The notes: a model not told the origin generated them from the letters alone. 64,000 bases of DNA from Reclinomonas americana ATCC 50394 (GCA_048213135.1 PS015010.1:186001-250000), one strand, 5' to 3'. Positions 48,508 through 57,605 are shown, counted from the first letter of the stretch. A program made the numbers and translations.

Positions 48508-50043
48508 TTATTCCCATTCTATGGTTGCAGGAGGTTTGCTGCTGATATCGTATACCACCCGGTTGATGCCGCGTACATTATTGATGATGGCGTTGGAAAT
48601 GTCGGCCAGGAACTCGTAAGGCAGGTGTGCCCAATCGGCCGTCATGCCATCCACCGATGTAACTGCCCTCAGCGCCACGGTGTATTCGTATGTCCTTTCG
48701 TCGCCCATTACACCCACGCTTTTCACCGGCAGTAATATGGTTCCGGCCTGCCACACTTTATCATACAACTGGTATTGCTTCAACCCGTTGGAATATATAG
48801 CATCTGCATCCTGCAATAACCGTACCTTTTCTTCGGTCACTTCGCCCAGTATGCGAATACCCAGTCCCGGACCCGGGAAAGGATGACGGAACAGCATATC
48901 ATGCGGGATGCCCAGTTCCAGTCCAACCCGTCTTACTTCATCCTTAAAAAGAGAACGAAGCGGTTCCACCAGTCCCAGTTTCATGGTTTCGGGGAGGCCG
49001 CCTACATTATGGTGTGACTTAATGGTAACAGAAGGACCATGCACCGATACCGATTCAATCACGTCGGGATAAATGGTACCCTGTCCCAACAGCTCAACAC
49101 CGGGAATCTGTGCCGCCTCGCGGTCAAAAACCTCTATAAAACCCTGGCCGATGGCTTTTCTTTTAGCCTCGGGGTCGGTCTTGCCGGCGAGTTGTTCGTA
49201 AAAATAAGCCCGGGCGTCAACGCCTTTTACGTTTAGTCCCAGTTGTTTATAGGTAGCCAGTACTTCTTCAAATTCGTTTTTACGGAGCACGCCATTATCT
49301 ACAAATATGCCATACAGGTTATCGCCAATGGCTTTGCTGATGAGGGTAGCTGCTACCGTGCTGTCAACACCCCCGCTCAATCCCATGATCACTTTTTTGT
49401 CGCCGATCTGTTTGCGGAGGGCTTCCACGGTATCGGTGATGAAATGCGCCGCCGTCCAGTCTTTACTGCAGCCGCATACATCTGAAAGAAAATTGCCGAT
49501 GATCTTTTTACCTTCCAGGGTATGGTATACCTCGGGGTGGAACTGTATACCATATATAACATGACTGCCCGCTGTTGTGCTTCTGAACGCGGCCACCGGA
49601 ATACTTTCCGTGGTGCCCAGCAGTTCGAAACCTTCCGGCAGTTCTTTAATGGTATCGCTGTGACTCATCCACACCTGCGAAGAAGGGGAGATGCCGTTGA
49701 GCAGCGCACCGGTCTTCTCCACATTAAGGATAGCCCTGCCATACTCCCTCTTCTCACTTTTGTCGACACGACCGCCAAACAGTTTGGCCGTAAGCTGTGC
49801 GCCGTAGCAAACACCCAGTACGGGCACTTCAGCCAGCATGGCGGCAATATCCACCACCGGGGCCTTTTCCTCATTTACCGAAAAAGGCGATCCCGACAGG
49901 ATCACACCCTTCAGTCCTGGCTCGGGAGTAAAAGGTTTATGGTAGGGGACTATTTCGCAGAATACGTTGGCTTCCCTTACGGCGCGGGCGATCAGCTGGG
50001 TGTATTGCGAACCAAAATCGAGGATGAGTATCTTTTCTGTCAT
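48508..50043 (-). CDS. guaA: GMP synthase (glutamine-hydrolysing)
   Basis: The 511-residue enzyme makes GMP from XMP, glutamine and ATP. The class I glutamine amidotransferase half has Cys79 in Gly-Val-Cys-Tyr-Gly-Ala and His-Pro-Glu near 172. The synthetase half begins with the PP-loop Gly-Leu-Ser-Gly-Gly-Val-Asp-Ser-Thr near 220. The C-terminus Pro-Pro-Ala-Thr-Ile-Glu-Trp-Glu is the family ending. A TACCTTCG box lies only 7 bp before the ATG on the minus strand, so the leader is very short. Confidence 0.97.
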   Translation of the reverse strand: MTEKILILDFGSQYTQLIARAVREANVFCEIVPYHKPFTPEPGLKGVILSGSPFSVNEEKAPVVDIAAMLAEVPVLGVCYGAQLTAKLFGGRVDKSEKREYGRAILNVEKTGALLNGISPSSQVWMSHSDTIKELPEGFELLGTTESIPVAAFRSTTAGSHVIYGIQFHPEVYHTLEGKKIIGNFLSDVCGCSKDWTAAHFITDTVEALRKQIGDKKVIMGLSGGVDSTVAATLISKAIGDNLYGIFVDNGVLRKNEFEEVLATYKQLGLNVKGVDARAYFYEQLAGKTDPEAKRKAIGQGFIEVFDREAAQIPGVELLGQGTIYPDVIESVSVHGPSVTIKSHHNVGGLPETMKLGLVEPLRSLFKDEVRRVGLELGIPHDMLFRHPFPGPGLGIRILGEVTEEKVRLLQDADAIYSNGLKQYQLYDKVWQAGTILLPVKSVGVMGDERTYEYTVALRAVTSVDGMTADWAHLPYEFLADISNAIINNVRGINRVVYDISSKPPATIEWE

Positions 50044-50050
50044 AGCGCTG

Positions 50051-50058
50051 CGAAGGTA
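50051..50058 (-). promoter_or_regulatory. -7 box of guaA
   Basis: On the minus strand TACCTTCG matches TAnnTTTG except one base and is 7 bp from the guaA ATG. Confidence 0.4.
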
Positions 50059-50114
50059 AAATAAATGACCGGATGATGATCATAAAAGGCATGTATACTT
50101 CCCTTTTTGCAGTT

Positions 50115-50122
50115 TATATTTG
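50115..50122 (+). promoter_or_regulatory. -7 box of the DUF2807 gene
   Basis: TATATTTG matches TAnnTTTG and ends 32 bp before the ATG at 50155. Confidence 0.5.
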
Positions 50123-50154
50123 TGCTATATTTTTAGCCAAAAAACAATTTAGCC

Positions 50155-50856
50155 ATGAAACAACTGATCATTTCTTTTTTTGCCCTGCTCCTGCTGGGCG
50201 GCTGCCATCACGTAACGGGCAGCGGTAACATCATCACCGAAAAACGCGGCACCGGTGAATTCAATGGTGTGGACATCGGCGGCGGGTTTACAGCCGAGGT
50301 ACGTATTGGTTCTGCTACAGAAGTGGTGGTAGAGGCCGATGATAATGTAATAAGCCGCATTAAAACGAATGTGGAGAATGGTATCCTGCATGTGTATACC
50401 CGCGGGTTGAACAATACCACCAACGTACACCTCAAAGTGTACATTACCACACCTGAGCTGACGACGGTAAAAGGTTCCGCTGCGGCAAATGTAGAAGTAC
50501 GGAACCAGATCCAGTCCGGCGGAAAGGTAAAGTTTGCAGCATCAAGCGGGGCTACCGTTCAGGCCGAAGTAGACGCACCCGAAGTGGAAGCGGATGCCAG
50601 CAGCGCCGGAACGCTACAGTTAACGGGGCATACCCGCATGTATGACGCTTCCGCGTCCAGCGGCGCGGGAATCAAAAGCTGGAACCTGATGAGCGAGGAT
50701 ACTAAAGTTTCGGCCAGCAGCGGCGCCAATGCCAGTGTGCATGCCAGTATTAAACTGAGGGCTACGGCCAGCAGCGGGGGCAATGTCTCATATCATGGTG
50801 CTGCCAATGTGGAGATCAATGAAAGCAGCGGGGGAGATGTGAGTAAGAAAGATTAA
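50155..50856 (+). CDS. DUF2807 (head GIN domain) lipoprotein
   Basis: The 233-residue product has a lipoprotein signal peptide with lipobox Leu-Leu-Gly-Gly-Cys (Cys17). The rest is a right-handed beta-helix of the DUF2807 family. The Ser-Ser-Gly and Ala-Ser-Ser-Gly-Ala turns recur every ~20-25 residues from ~120 to 230, one turn of helix each. The family is common in Bacteroidota envelopes, with an unknown role. Its mRNA ends at a hairpin terminator at 50916-50955. Confidence 0.85.
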   Translation: MKQLIISFFALLLLGGCHHVTGSGNIITEKRGTGEFNGVDIGGGFTAEVRIGSATEVVVEADDNVISRIKTNVENGILHVYTRGLNNTTNVHLKVYITTPELTTVKGSAAANVEVRNQIQSGGKVKFAASSGATVQAEVDAPEVEADASSAGTLQLTGHTRMYDASASSGAGIKSWNLMSEDTKVSASSGANASVHASIKLRATASSGGNVSYHGAANVEINESSGGDVSKKD

Positions 50857-51035
50857 TTTGAAAATTTGAAGATGTGATGATTTGAAAATGTGATCAACAA
50901 GGTTTATTATTTATTGATAGCCACCTCAATTAAAATCGGGGTGGCTATCTTTTTATATCTATGGCCATTGTGAATAAACGAGGATCAATGGGTTTAAAAA
51001 ATTGGCATATCGTCACATCTTCAAATTTTCAAATT
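50855..51035. repeat. Long inverted repeat flanking the convergent spacer
   Basis: A 23-bp sequence at 50855-50877 (beginning AATTTGAAAATTTGAAG) is repeated exactly in inverse orientation at 51013-51035. The two arms enclose the terminator at 50916-50955 and face the stops of the two convergent genes. Similar words occur at 57257-57291 in the ribosomal operon. Confidence 0.8.
50916..50955 (+). terminator. Rho-independent terminator of the DUF2807 gene
   Basis: A 10-bp stem (50916-50925 with 50940-50949) and a 14-base loop are followed by a T run. Confidence 0.75.
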
Positions 51036-51036
51036 A

Positions 51037-51864
51037 TTAATATCTCGGGCATCCCACACCCTTACTGCCTCTTTTCCCGCCAATGCGGTAACTGATCTTG
51101 AGCCCGGTGAAATTATACCAGTCCTTGTACTTGGAATTGCCCCGCTGGGTGCCTGCCGCCGGGTAGGATGGGGCGCCGGTCAGTTCATCTCCACGGTAGG
51201 CCAGCCCGGCGGCGAGGGGGCCGTTCCCGGCAGCCAGCAGGGAGGAATCGGCATAGCTGCCGCTGACATCATCCAGGTGATCGGTGAACAGTTTGCGTAC
51301 GCCGATCTCGAATCCCACCTGTATATTTTCTGTTAGGGCGAATTTGAGCCCCACCCCAAACGGGATATTGAACTGGGTGGTTTTGTATCTGGAGGGGTAG
51401 CCCGCCAGTCCCTGGCCTTCGGTGCCCAGCCGTTGCAGGTATACCTTATTACCGGCCGCGTCGCGGGTGAAGGGGTCGAAATGGTAAAGTCCAACCCCGG
51501 CAAATACATATGGGCTCAGGCTTCGTTCCGTGAGGTCGAATATATTATAATCGGCACCCAGGTGAAATTCCCATATGTCTGATTTAAAGTTGAGGTTCCG
51601 GAACTCGATGCCTTTAGCCGAGCCGTTGTTCTGGTCGTTGCCCGACACCCTTCCGTAGGTAAAACCCGAGCGGAGGATGAAATGATTGGTGAGATCGTAG
51701 GAGGCCCCGATGCCTACAGCCGGGTGCGACTCTTTGAAACTGAGGCGTTTACCCTGCAGATCGCCCTGGTAAGTGGCCACCCCGCCGAAAAGCGAGGCCT
51801 GGAATCTCTGGGAAAAGCAAAGGATTGGCAGTACTGCCAGCGTGAGGAGAAGGCTGTATTTCAT
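51037..51864 (-). CDS. Outer-membrane beta-barrel protein (DUF6089/PorG-like)
   Basis: The 275-residue product has a signal peptide (~1-18, ending in Cys-Phe-Ser-Gln) and alternating strands of an outer-membrane barrel. Gly-Gly-Val-Ala-Thr-Tyr-Gln-Gly-Asp-Leu (~27-36) and Leu-Ser-Pro-Tyr-Val-Phe-Ala-Gly-Val-Gly near 113-122 match the DUF6089 family that includes the T9SS factor PorG. The C-terminal Gly-Cys-Pro-Arg-Tyr end is unusual for a barrel, which often ends in Phe. A T9SS role is possible but not proven. Confidence 0.75.
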   Translation of the reverse strand: MKYSLLLTLAVLPILCFSQRFQASLFGGVATYQGDLQGKRLSFKESHPAVGIGASYDLTNHFILRSGFTYGRVSGNDQNNGSAKGIEFRNLNFKSDIWEFHLGADYNIFDLTERSLSPYVFAGVGLYHFDPFTRDAAGNKVYLQRLGTEGQGLAGYPSRYKTTQFNIPFGVGLKFALTENIQVGFEIGVRKLFTDHLDDVSGSYADSSLLAAGNGPLAAGLAYRGDELTGAPSYPAAGTQRGNSKYKDWYNFTGLKISYRIGGKRGSKGVGCPRY

Positions 51865-52226
51865 GCGGTAAATGTTTTAGGTAGAAGTGAAGCATGAACG
51901 TTTTAGCAATAATCATTCCTTTTTAAGACAGAAATATGAAACGGGAAAATACCCTGATAAGGGGACCGGGCCTCAGCGAACAATCGATAATCCATATCCT
52001 TTACCTATGTTGTATCCGATATCCTAACGTCCTTCTTTCCAGTGTATTATGATAAAATGAGGCTCTAACAATAGTTTAACAGCTCTATCCCGTATCTTTA
52101 ACAGCCCTTGTCAATCACCGGGGGCTCGTTTAGGCGAAGCCCCCGCCGGAACGGCGGCAACCGGTATTTTGTATCCTGGTATCCTGCATCTCACACCCTT
52201 CATCTCAAAAAAACTTTCCCTAATCT
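51865..52226. other. Intergenic region before the ribosomal operon
   Basis: The region holds an AT-rich spacer, one REP-like element at about 52091-52180, and GTATCC/CATC words. No gene was recognised. The S10 promoter follows. Confidence 0.55.
52091..52180. repeat. Third full REP-like element
   Basis: It shares the CGTATCTTTAACA lead, a first hairpin (52119-52126 with 52138-52145, arms CGGGGGCT/AGCCCCCG) and the following CCGGAACGGC with the 20.1-kb units. The arm sequence differs from those copies but pairs perfectly. Confidence 0.75.
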
Positions 52227-52257
52227 TTTGCTGTTTAGAAACTAACCTATACCTTTG
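52227..52257 (+). promoter_or_regulatory. Promoter of the S10 ribosomal protein operon
   Basis: TTTG (52227-52230) and TACCTTTG (52250-52257) are exactly 19 bp apart, the best match to the Bacteroidota consensus in the window. rpsJ starts 41 bp downstream. Confidence 0.85.
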
Positions 52258-52297
52258 CACTCCAAATTAAAAAAAGGTAATTTAAAGTTCTTTTCAT

Positions 52298-52603
52298 ATG
52301 TCACAGAGAATCAGAATCAAATTACAGTCTTACGACCACAACCTGGTTGATAAATCTGCAGAGAAAATCGTTAAGACTGTACGCAGCACCGGCGCGGTGG
52401 TAACAGGACCTATTCCTTTACCTACTCAGAAGAAAATTTTTACCGTACTGCGTTCCCCTCACGTTAACAAGAAAGCCCGTGAGCAGTTTCAACTCTGTAC
52501 GCATAAGCGTTTATTAGACATTTACACCAGCAGCAGCCGTACGGTTGACGCGCTAAGCAAATTAGACCTGCCAAGTGGTGTGGATGTTGAGATAAAAGCC
52601 TGA
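52298..52603 (+). CDS. rpsJ: 30S ribosomal protein S10
   Basis: The 101-residue product matches S10 throughout, including Gly-Pro-Ile-Pro-Leu-Pro-Thr near 38 and the His-Lys-Arg-Leu-Leu-Asp-Ile end of the beta hairpin loop. S10 binds the 30S head and also serves transcription antitermination with NusB. It opens the operon here: no rpsL, rpsG or fusA precedes it, and the promoter lies directly upstream. A 110-bp structured spacer separates it from rplC. Confidence 0.97.
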   Translation: MSQRIRIKLQSYDHNLVDKSAEKIVKTVRSTGAVVTGPIPLPTQKKIFTVLRSPHVNKKAREQFQLCTHKRLLDIYTSSSRTVDALSKLDLPSGVDVEIKA

Positions 52604-52713
52604 TGAACTTCCCTGGTATCATTTCCCGGGGAAAGCAGAAGGTAAGTTCTTAAAGAAAAAAAGTATGAACATCCATCTCCCTCAAACGGAGCGCTGGATA
52701 TAAACAAGATACA

Positions 52714-53331
52714 ATGAAAAGTATTATTGGAAAAAAAATCGGCATGACCAGTATCTTTGATAACAGTGGCAAGCAAACGGCTGTCACTATTATTGAGGCA
52801 GGTCCATGCGTGGTTACACAAAAGAAAACCGTTGAAACTGACGGTTACAATGCCCTCCAGATAGCTTTCGGCGACAAAAAAGAGAAACACTCCCTCAAGT
52901 CTGAAGTCAATCACTTCGCCAAAGCTCAAACCTCTCCCAAAAAAGTAGTCAAAGAAATCCGCGATAGCGAACTGAGTCACAACGTAGGCGAAAGCATTAC
53001 GGTTGACATCTTTGCCGAAGGCGACAAAATCGAAGTTGTCGGTACTTCAAAAGGTAAAGGTTTCCAGGGCGTGGTTAAGCGTCACGGATTCAGTGGTGTG
53101 GGTGAGCAGTCTCACGGTCAGCACGATCGTCAGAGGGCCCCGGGTTCTATCGGTAACTCATCTGATGCCAGCCGTGTATTCAAAGGTATGCGCATGGCGG
53201 GTCGTATGGGCCAGGACAGGGTTACAATGAAAGGATTGAAAGTAGTAAAGATCTTCCCTGAAAAGAACTATATCCTGGTGAGCGGTTCTGTTCCGGGTCA
53301 CAACGGTTCTATTGTTTTAATTCAAAAATAA
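52714..53331 (+). CDS. rplC: 50S ribosomal protein L3
   Basis: The 205-residue product starts with Ile-Ile-Gly-Lys-Lys-Ile-Gly-Met-Thr. It contains the Gly-Gln-His-Asp-Arg-Gln-Arg-Ala-Pro-Gly loop near 135-145 that reaches toward the peptidyl transferase centre. L3 is one of the first proteins to assemble on 23S rRNA. It is the second gene of the operon, 35 bp before rplD. Confidence 0.97.
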   Translation: MKSIIGKKIGMTSIFDNSGKQTAVTIIEAGPCVVTQKKTVETDGYNALQIAFGDKKEKHSLKSEVNHFAKAQTSPKKVVKEIRDSELSHNVGESITVDIFAEGDKIEVVGTSKGKGFQGVVKRHGFSGVGEQSHGQHDRQRAPGSIGNSSDASRVFKGMRMAGRMGQDRVTMKGLKVVKIFPEKNYILVSGSVPGHNGSIVLIQK

Positions 53332-53366
53332 GCAACAGGGCCGATGGCTCTTAAAAAATAAGTACA

Positions 53367-53999
53367 ATGCAAGTAGACGTTTTAAATATAGAAGGAAAGA
53401 AGACCGGCAGAACGGTTGAATTACCGAATGAAATATTTGGTATTGAGCCTAACGATCACGTGATCTACCTGGCTGTTAAACAATATCTGGGTGCACAGCG
53501 CCAGGGTACGCACAAGGTGAAAACACGTATGGAAGTGCACGGTTCTTCCAAAAAGCTGCACAAGCAAAAAGGTACCGGCGGCGCCCGTAAAGGTAACCTC
53601 CGTAACCCCCTCTATAAAGGTGGTGGTACCATCTTCGGCCCAAAACCTCACAAATACGATATCAAACTGAACCGTAAAGTGAAGGACCTGGCTAAGATGA
53701 GCGCCCTGGCCTACAAAGCCAAAGACAACGCCATCGTAATTCTGGAAGACGTGAAAATGGACACCCCGAAGACCAAAACCTTCACCGGTATCCTGAGCAG
53801 CCTGAACATCGCCGGTAAAAAAGCCCTGGTAGTGTTGCCGGAATATAACGACAACCTGTACCTGAGCCTGCGTAACGTACCTTCTGTAAGCGGTACTTTA
53901 CTGAGCGACCTGAACACTTACGACATCATGAACGCCAACGTGCTGGTAATGACTGAAAGTGCAGCGAAAATTTTCACCGCTGAAGAAGCCGAAGCATAA
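53367..53999 (+). CDS. rplD: 50S ribosomal protein L4
   Basis: The 210-residue product has the long internal loop (Lys-Leu-His-Lys-Gln-Lys-Gly-Thr-Gly-Gly-Ala-Arg-Lys-Gly near 60-75) that lines the exit tunnel, and the globular Rossmann-like remainder. In E. coli L4 represses its own operon; no matching leader was recognised here. It lies between rplC and rplW. Confidence 0.96.
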   Translation: MQVDVLNIEGKKTGRTVELPNEIFGIEPNDHVIYLAVKQYLGAQRQGTHKVKTRMEVHGSSKKLHKQKGTGGARKGNLRNPLYKGGGTIFGPKPHKYDIKLNRKVKDLAKMSALAYKAKDNAIVILEDVKMDTPKTKTFTGILSSLNIAGKKALVVLPEYNDNLYLSLRNVPSVSGTLLSDLNTYDIMNANVLVMTESAAKIFTAEEAEA

Positions 54000-54025
54000 T
54001 TAACTAACAAACAAATCAAGAGACA

Positions 54026-54328
54026 ATGAAACTGTCTGACGTTTTAATAAAGCCGATCTTATCTGAAAAAGCCAACAAGCAGTCCGAAAAGATGAACCGT
54101 TACGCTTTTGTAGTAGATAAGAAAGCCAACAAGCTGGAGATCAAAAAAGCGGTAGAATCTTTCTATGGCGTACAGGTGAGCAATGTGAACACGATCGTTG
54201 TTCCTTCCAAGGCGAAAGCCAAGTACACCAAAGCCGGTTTTATCGTGGGTCGCAAGCCTTCCAAAAAGAAAGCCATCGTAACTGTGGCTGAAGGCGAAAC
54301 CATCGACCTGTACAGCAGCGGCATCTAA
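54026..54328 (+). CDS. rplW: 50S ribosomal protein L23
   Basis: The 100-residue product has the usual length. The opening Ile-Lys-Pro-Ile-Leu-Ser-Glu-Lys and Tyr-Ala-Phe-Val-Val-Asp near residues 9-33 are typical. L23 sits at the tunnel exit and docks trigger factor and the signal recognition particle. The gap to rplB is 61 bp. Confidence 0.96.
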   Translation: MKLSDVLIKPILSEKANKQSEKMNRYAFVVDKKANKLEIKKAVESFYGVQVSNVNTIVVPSKAKAKYTKAGFIVGRKPSKKKAIVTVAEGETIDLYSSGI

Positions 54329-54389
54329 TAATACTAATGAATGGTGGTCAGCACCGCAAAGTTTTGACAAATTAAAAAGTAACTGAACA

Positions 54390-55229
54390 ATGGCACTTAG
54401 AAAATACAAACCAACAACAGCAGGTACCAGGTGGAGGATCGGGAACGCTTACGAAGAGATCACGACCAACATCCCGGAAAAATCACTGCTGGAAAAGCAA
54501 AAGAATACAGCCGGCCGTAATGCCCAGGGCAGAAGGTCTATGCGTTATATGGGTGGCGGTAACAAAACCATGTACCGTATCATCGATTTCAAAAGGAGCA
54601 AGAAAGATATTCCTGCTACCGTAAAGAGTATCGAGTATGATCCGAACCGTACAGCCTTCATCGCGTTGCTGTCTTATGCTGATGGTGAAAAACGTTACAT
54701 CATTGCTCCACAGGGACTGCAGGTTGGACAAACCGTTATCAGCGGTGACAGCGTGGCGCCTGAACTGGGTAATGCCCTGATGTTTAAGAACATGCCATTG
54801 GGTACCAACGTTCACAACATTGAAATGCAACCTGGTCAGGGTGGTATCCTGGTACGCAGTGCCGGTACTTCTGCCCAGCTGAGCAATAAGGAAGAAAAAT
54901 ACGCTATCCTGAAAATGCCAAGCGGCGAACTGAGGAAAGTGTTGATCAACTGCTACGCTACCGTAGGCGTGGTGAGCAACAGCGATCACAGCCTGGAAAG
55001 CATGGGTAAAGCCGGCCGTAACAGGTGGAAAGGTATCAGGCCAAGGACAAGGGCCGTAGCCATGAACCCGGTAGATCACCCGATGGGTGGTGGTGAAGGC
55101 AGGGCTTCAGGTGGTCACCCGCGCAGCCGTAAAGGTAAATACGCTAAAGGTGAGATCACCCGTACAAGGGGCAAGGGATCAGACAAAATGATCATCCAGC
55201 GCCGCAACGGTAAAAAATTAAGCAAGTAA
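54390..55229 (+). CDS. rplB: 50S ribosomal protein L2
   Basis: The 279-residue product covers both RNA-binding beta barrels. The C-terminal loop [14 protein letters not shown] near 225-238 contains the conserved His needed for the peptidyl transferase centre. It is slightly longer than the E. coli protein. A palindromic motif sits in the spacer to rpsS. Confidence 0.97.
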   Translation: MALRKYKPTTAGTRWRIGNAYEEITTNIPEKSLLEKQKNTAGRNAQGRRSMRYMGGGNKTMYRIIDFKRSKKDIPATVKSIEYDPNRTAFIALLSYADGEKRYIIAPQGLQVGQTVISGDSVAPELGNALMFKNMPLGTNVHNIEMQPGQGGILVRSAGTSAQLSNKEEKYAILKMPSGELRKVLINCYATVGVVSNSDHSLESMGKAGRNRWKGIRPRTRAVAMNPVDHPMGGGEGRASGGHPRSRKGKYAKGEITRTRGKGSDKMIIQRRNGKKLSK

Positions 55230-55247
55230 TCAATCATTGTTAAAATA

Positions 55248-55267
55248 CCCTGAGCCTTGGCGAAGGG
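55248..55267. repeat. CCCTGAGCC/GCGAAGGG palindromic element
   Basis: The 20-bp sequence between rplB and rpsS resembles the short 'CCTGAGCCTGTCGAAGG' repeat dispersed in many bacterial genomes. Both outer arms (CCCT / AGGG) and an inner GCC/GGC pair. Confidence 0.5.
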
Positions 55268-55289
55268 AAATCAACAAAAAAAATAAAAC

Positions 55290-55559
55290 ATGGCTCGTTC
55301 ATTAAGTAAAGGTCCTTACGTAGAAGCAAAGCTTGACGCGAAAGTGCAGGCGATCATCGAAGGAAAAAATAAAAAATCGGTGATCAAAACCTGGAGTCGC
55401 AGGAGCACGATAACGCCGGATTTCGTAGGACAGACTTTCGCTGTTCACAACGGGAATAAATTCATCCCTGTGTACGTTACCGAATTCATGGTAGGTCACA
55501 AACTGGGTGAATTCGCTCCTACAAGGAACTTCAGGGGTCACTCCAGCAAGAAGGTTTAA
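55290..55559 (+). CDS. rpsS: 30S ribosomal protein S19
   Basis: The 89-residue product shows Lys-Gly-Pro-Tyr-Val near residue 7-11, Ser-Arg-Arg-Ser-Thr-Ile near 36, and a [16 protein letters not shown] motif near 69-84. It sits in the head of the 30S subunit with S13. Confidence 0.97.
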   Translation: MARSLSKGPYVEAKLDAKVQAIIEGKNKKSVIKTWSRRSTITPDFVGQTFAVHNGNKFIPVYVTEFMVGHKLGEFAPTRNFRGHSSKKV

Positions 55560-55623
55560 TTAATATTTAGTATTGGAAGAAACACCAACTATTAAATATT
55601 CAATCTAAAATATTAAATACAAA

Positions 55624-55968
55624 ATGGAAGCAGTAGCAAAATTGAATAACTATCCCACTTCACCACGCAAAATGCGTTTGCTGGTGGACCTGATCCGTGG
55701 AATGGAAGTTGAAAAAGCCTTAGCGGTTTTAGAACACAATCCAAAGCATCCGGCTGTTCCGCTGCGCAAACTGGTAGTTTCCGCTATCAGCAACTGGAAG
55801 CAGAAGAACGAAGGTGGTGATGAAAGCACGCTGATCGTAAAAACGATCATGGTTGACGGCGCCAGGGTAATCAAACGTATGCGTCCTGCACCACAGGGCC
55901 GTGGTTACAGGGTACGCAAACGCAGCAACCATGTTACTGTGATCGTGGACAGCAAATCAACTAATTAA
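55624..55968 (+). CDS. rplV: 50S ribosomal protein L22
   Basis: The 114-residue product starts with an early Ser-Pro-Arg-Lys-Met-Arg segment. It ends with the hairpin [14 protein letters not shown] near 85-99 that lines the exit tunnel and is the site of some macrolide resistance changes. It is 64 bp after rpsS and 24 bp before rpsC. Confidence 0.96.
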   Translation: MEAVAKLNNYPTSPRKMRLLVDLIRGMEVEKALAVLEHNPKHPAVPLRKLVVSAISNWKQKNEGGDESTLIVKTIMVDGARVIKRMRPAPQGRGYRVRKRSNHVTVIVDSKSTN

Positions 55969-55992
55969 TCATAACTAGAATTTACCAATAAT

Positions 55993-56784
55993 ATGGGTCA
56001 GAAAACAAATCCGATAGGTGCCAGGTTAGGAATCATCCGTGGATGGGACAGTAACTGGTATGCAAGCAAAACGGAGTATCCAAAGAAGTTGATCGAAGAT
56101 AACAAGATCAGGAATTACCTGAACGCTCGTATCAACAAAGGTGGTATCGCCAAAATCGTTATTGAGCGTACGCTGAATAAACTGATCGTTACTATTCATA
56201 CTTCAAAGCCAGGTATCATCATTGGTAAAGGTGGCGGAGAAGTAGACAGGATCAAAGAAGAGCTGAAGAAACTCTGTGGTAAAGATGATGTTCAGATCAA
56301 CATCCTCGAAATCCGCAGGCCGGAACTGGACGCCAACATCGTAGCCGATACCATCGCCCGCCAGCTGGAAAATCGTATCAACTACAAACGTGCCATCAAA
56401 ATGGCGATAGCTTCTGCTCTCCGTATGGGTGCTGAAGGTATCAAAGTGAAAGTAGGCGGTCGTTTGGGTGGTGCTGAGATCGCCCGCAGCGAGGAGATCA
56501 AGCAAGGCCGTACTCCACTGCATACCCTGCGTATGGACATCGACTATGCTAACGTATTTGCACTGACCGTTTATGGTAAGATCGGTATCAAAGTATGGAT
56601 CTGTAAAGGTGAAGTACTGGGTAAACGCGACCTGAACCCTAACGTAGTTGCAGGTGGTGGTAAAGAAGGTGGTGAAAGGCAAGGTGGTTTTGAACGCAGG
56701 GATGACCGCGGTGGCGACAGGAGAGGTGGTGGTGACAGGCGCGGCGGCGGTGGAAACCGTGGCGGTGGCGGACGCAGGAACTAA
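55993..56784 (+). CDS. rpsC: 30S ribosomal protein S3 with Gly/Arg-rich tail
   Basis: The 263-residue product is about 30 residues longer than E. coli S3. The KH domain (Ile-Gly-Lys-Gly-Gly-Gly-Glu near 77-83) and the C-terminal S3 domain (Ala-Arg-Ser-Glu near 162) are normal. Residues ~220-263 form a Gly/Arg/Asp-rich tail with repeated Gly-Gly-Asp-Arg-Arg and Gly-Gly-Gly-Gly units. S3 helps form the mRNA entry site. Confidence 0.97.
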   Translation: MGQKTNPIGARLGIIRGWDSNWYASKTEYPKKLIEDNKIRNYLNARINKGGIAKIVIERTLNKLIVTIHTSKPGIIIGKGGGEVDRIKEELKKLCGKDDVQINILEIRRPELDANIVADTIARQLENRINYKRAIKMAIASALRMGAEGIKVKVGGRLGGAEIARSEEIKQGRTPLHTLRMDIDYANVFALTVYGKIGIKVWICKGEVLGKRDLNPNVVAGGGKEGGERQGGFERRDDRGGDRRGGGDRRGGGGNRGGGGRRN

Positions 56785-56832
56785 TCTTCCGCAGAGCAAA
56801 TTTTAAATTGAAGAATTTTCAAATAAAGTAAG

Positions 56833-57252
56833 ATGTTACAACCAAAAAGAACAAAACACAGGAAAACGCAAAAAGGCAGGATGAAAGGTAATACCAAACG
56901 TGGTGCTACCCTGTCTTTTGGAACATTCGGTTTGAAAGCGCTGGATAGTGTTTGGTTAACCAATCGTCAGATCGAAAGTGCCCGTCAGGCAATGACTCGT
57001 CATATGAAGCGTGAAGGTAACGTGTGGATCAGGATATTCCCTGATAAACCGATCACCGCTAAGCCTGCCGAGGTAAGGATGGGTAAAGGTAAAGGTAACC
57101 CCGAAGGATGGGCGGCTATCGTTCAGCCCGGAAGGATTCTGTTTGAAGCGGATGGCGTTCCTGAACAGGTAGCTAAAGAGGCATTTGCCCTGGCTGCCCA
57201 GAAACTGCCGATCCTGACCAAATTCGTGGTTCGTCACGATTTCGAAGCATAA
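56833..57252 (+). CDS. rplP: 50S ribosomal protein L16
   Basis: The 139-residue product starts with Met-Leu-Gln-Pro-Lys-Arg-Thr-Lys. It contains the Arg-Met-Gly-Lys-Gly-Lys-Gly segment near 82-88 that approaches the peptidyl transferase centre and tRNA. Its start lies 48 bp after rpsC. It is followed by a word-repeat spacer before rpmC. Confidence 0.97.
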   Translation: MLQPKRTKHRKTQKGRMKGNTKRGATLSFGTFGLKALDSVWLTNRQIESARQAMTRHMKREGNVWIRIFPDKPITAKPAEVRMGKGKGNPEGWAAIVQPGRILFEADGVPEQVAKEAFALAAQKLPILTKFVVRHDFEA

Positions 57253-57256
57253 AATA

Positions 57257-57338
57257 AATTTGAAAATTTGAAGATGTGCCGATTTGAAAATTAAAAAAGC
57301 ACCATCGTCAAATCATCAAATTGTCAAATCATCAAATT
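57257..57338. repeat. Low-complexity inverted word pairs in the rplP-rpmC spacer
   Basis: AATTTGAAAATTTGAAG-type words (57257-57291) face TCAAATCATCAAATTGTCAAA-type words (57307-57338), giving an imperfect foldback. The left arm shares its first 17-20 bases with the 50855 repeat. Confidence 0.65.
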
Positions 57339-57346
57339 GAATAAAA

Positions 57347-57556
57347 ATGTCTAAGAAAGTAGATTTTCAAAAAAGCCTTGACGGACTGAATGAGTCTGAT
57401 CTGAAAGCGAAGATCCAGGAAGATGAACTGCGTATGAAGAAACTTTCATTTGCACACGCGATCTCTCCGCTGGAGAATCCGCAAAGCATCCGCTCTCTGA
57501 GAAGGGATATTGCACGCTTGAAAACTGCATTAAGGAAGAAGCAACTGGGTTTCTAA
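57347..57556 (+). CDS. rpmC: 50S ribosomal protein L29
   Basis: The 69-residue product is a short two-helix protein with the Leu-Arg-Met-Lys-Lys-Leu and Leu-Arg-Arg-Asp-Ile-Ala-Arg-Leu segments typical of L29. It is near the exit tunnel beside L23. It lies in the conserved L16-L29-S17 order. Confidence 0.9.
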   Translation: MSKKVDFQKSLDGLNESDLKAKIQEDELRMKKLSFAHAISPLENPQSIRSLRRDIARLKTALRKKQLGF

Positions 57557-57605
57557 GCAAACCGGTAACGTTTGAATAAATAGCGCGAGCTAAAAACAAA
57601 TAACA

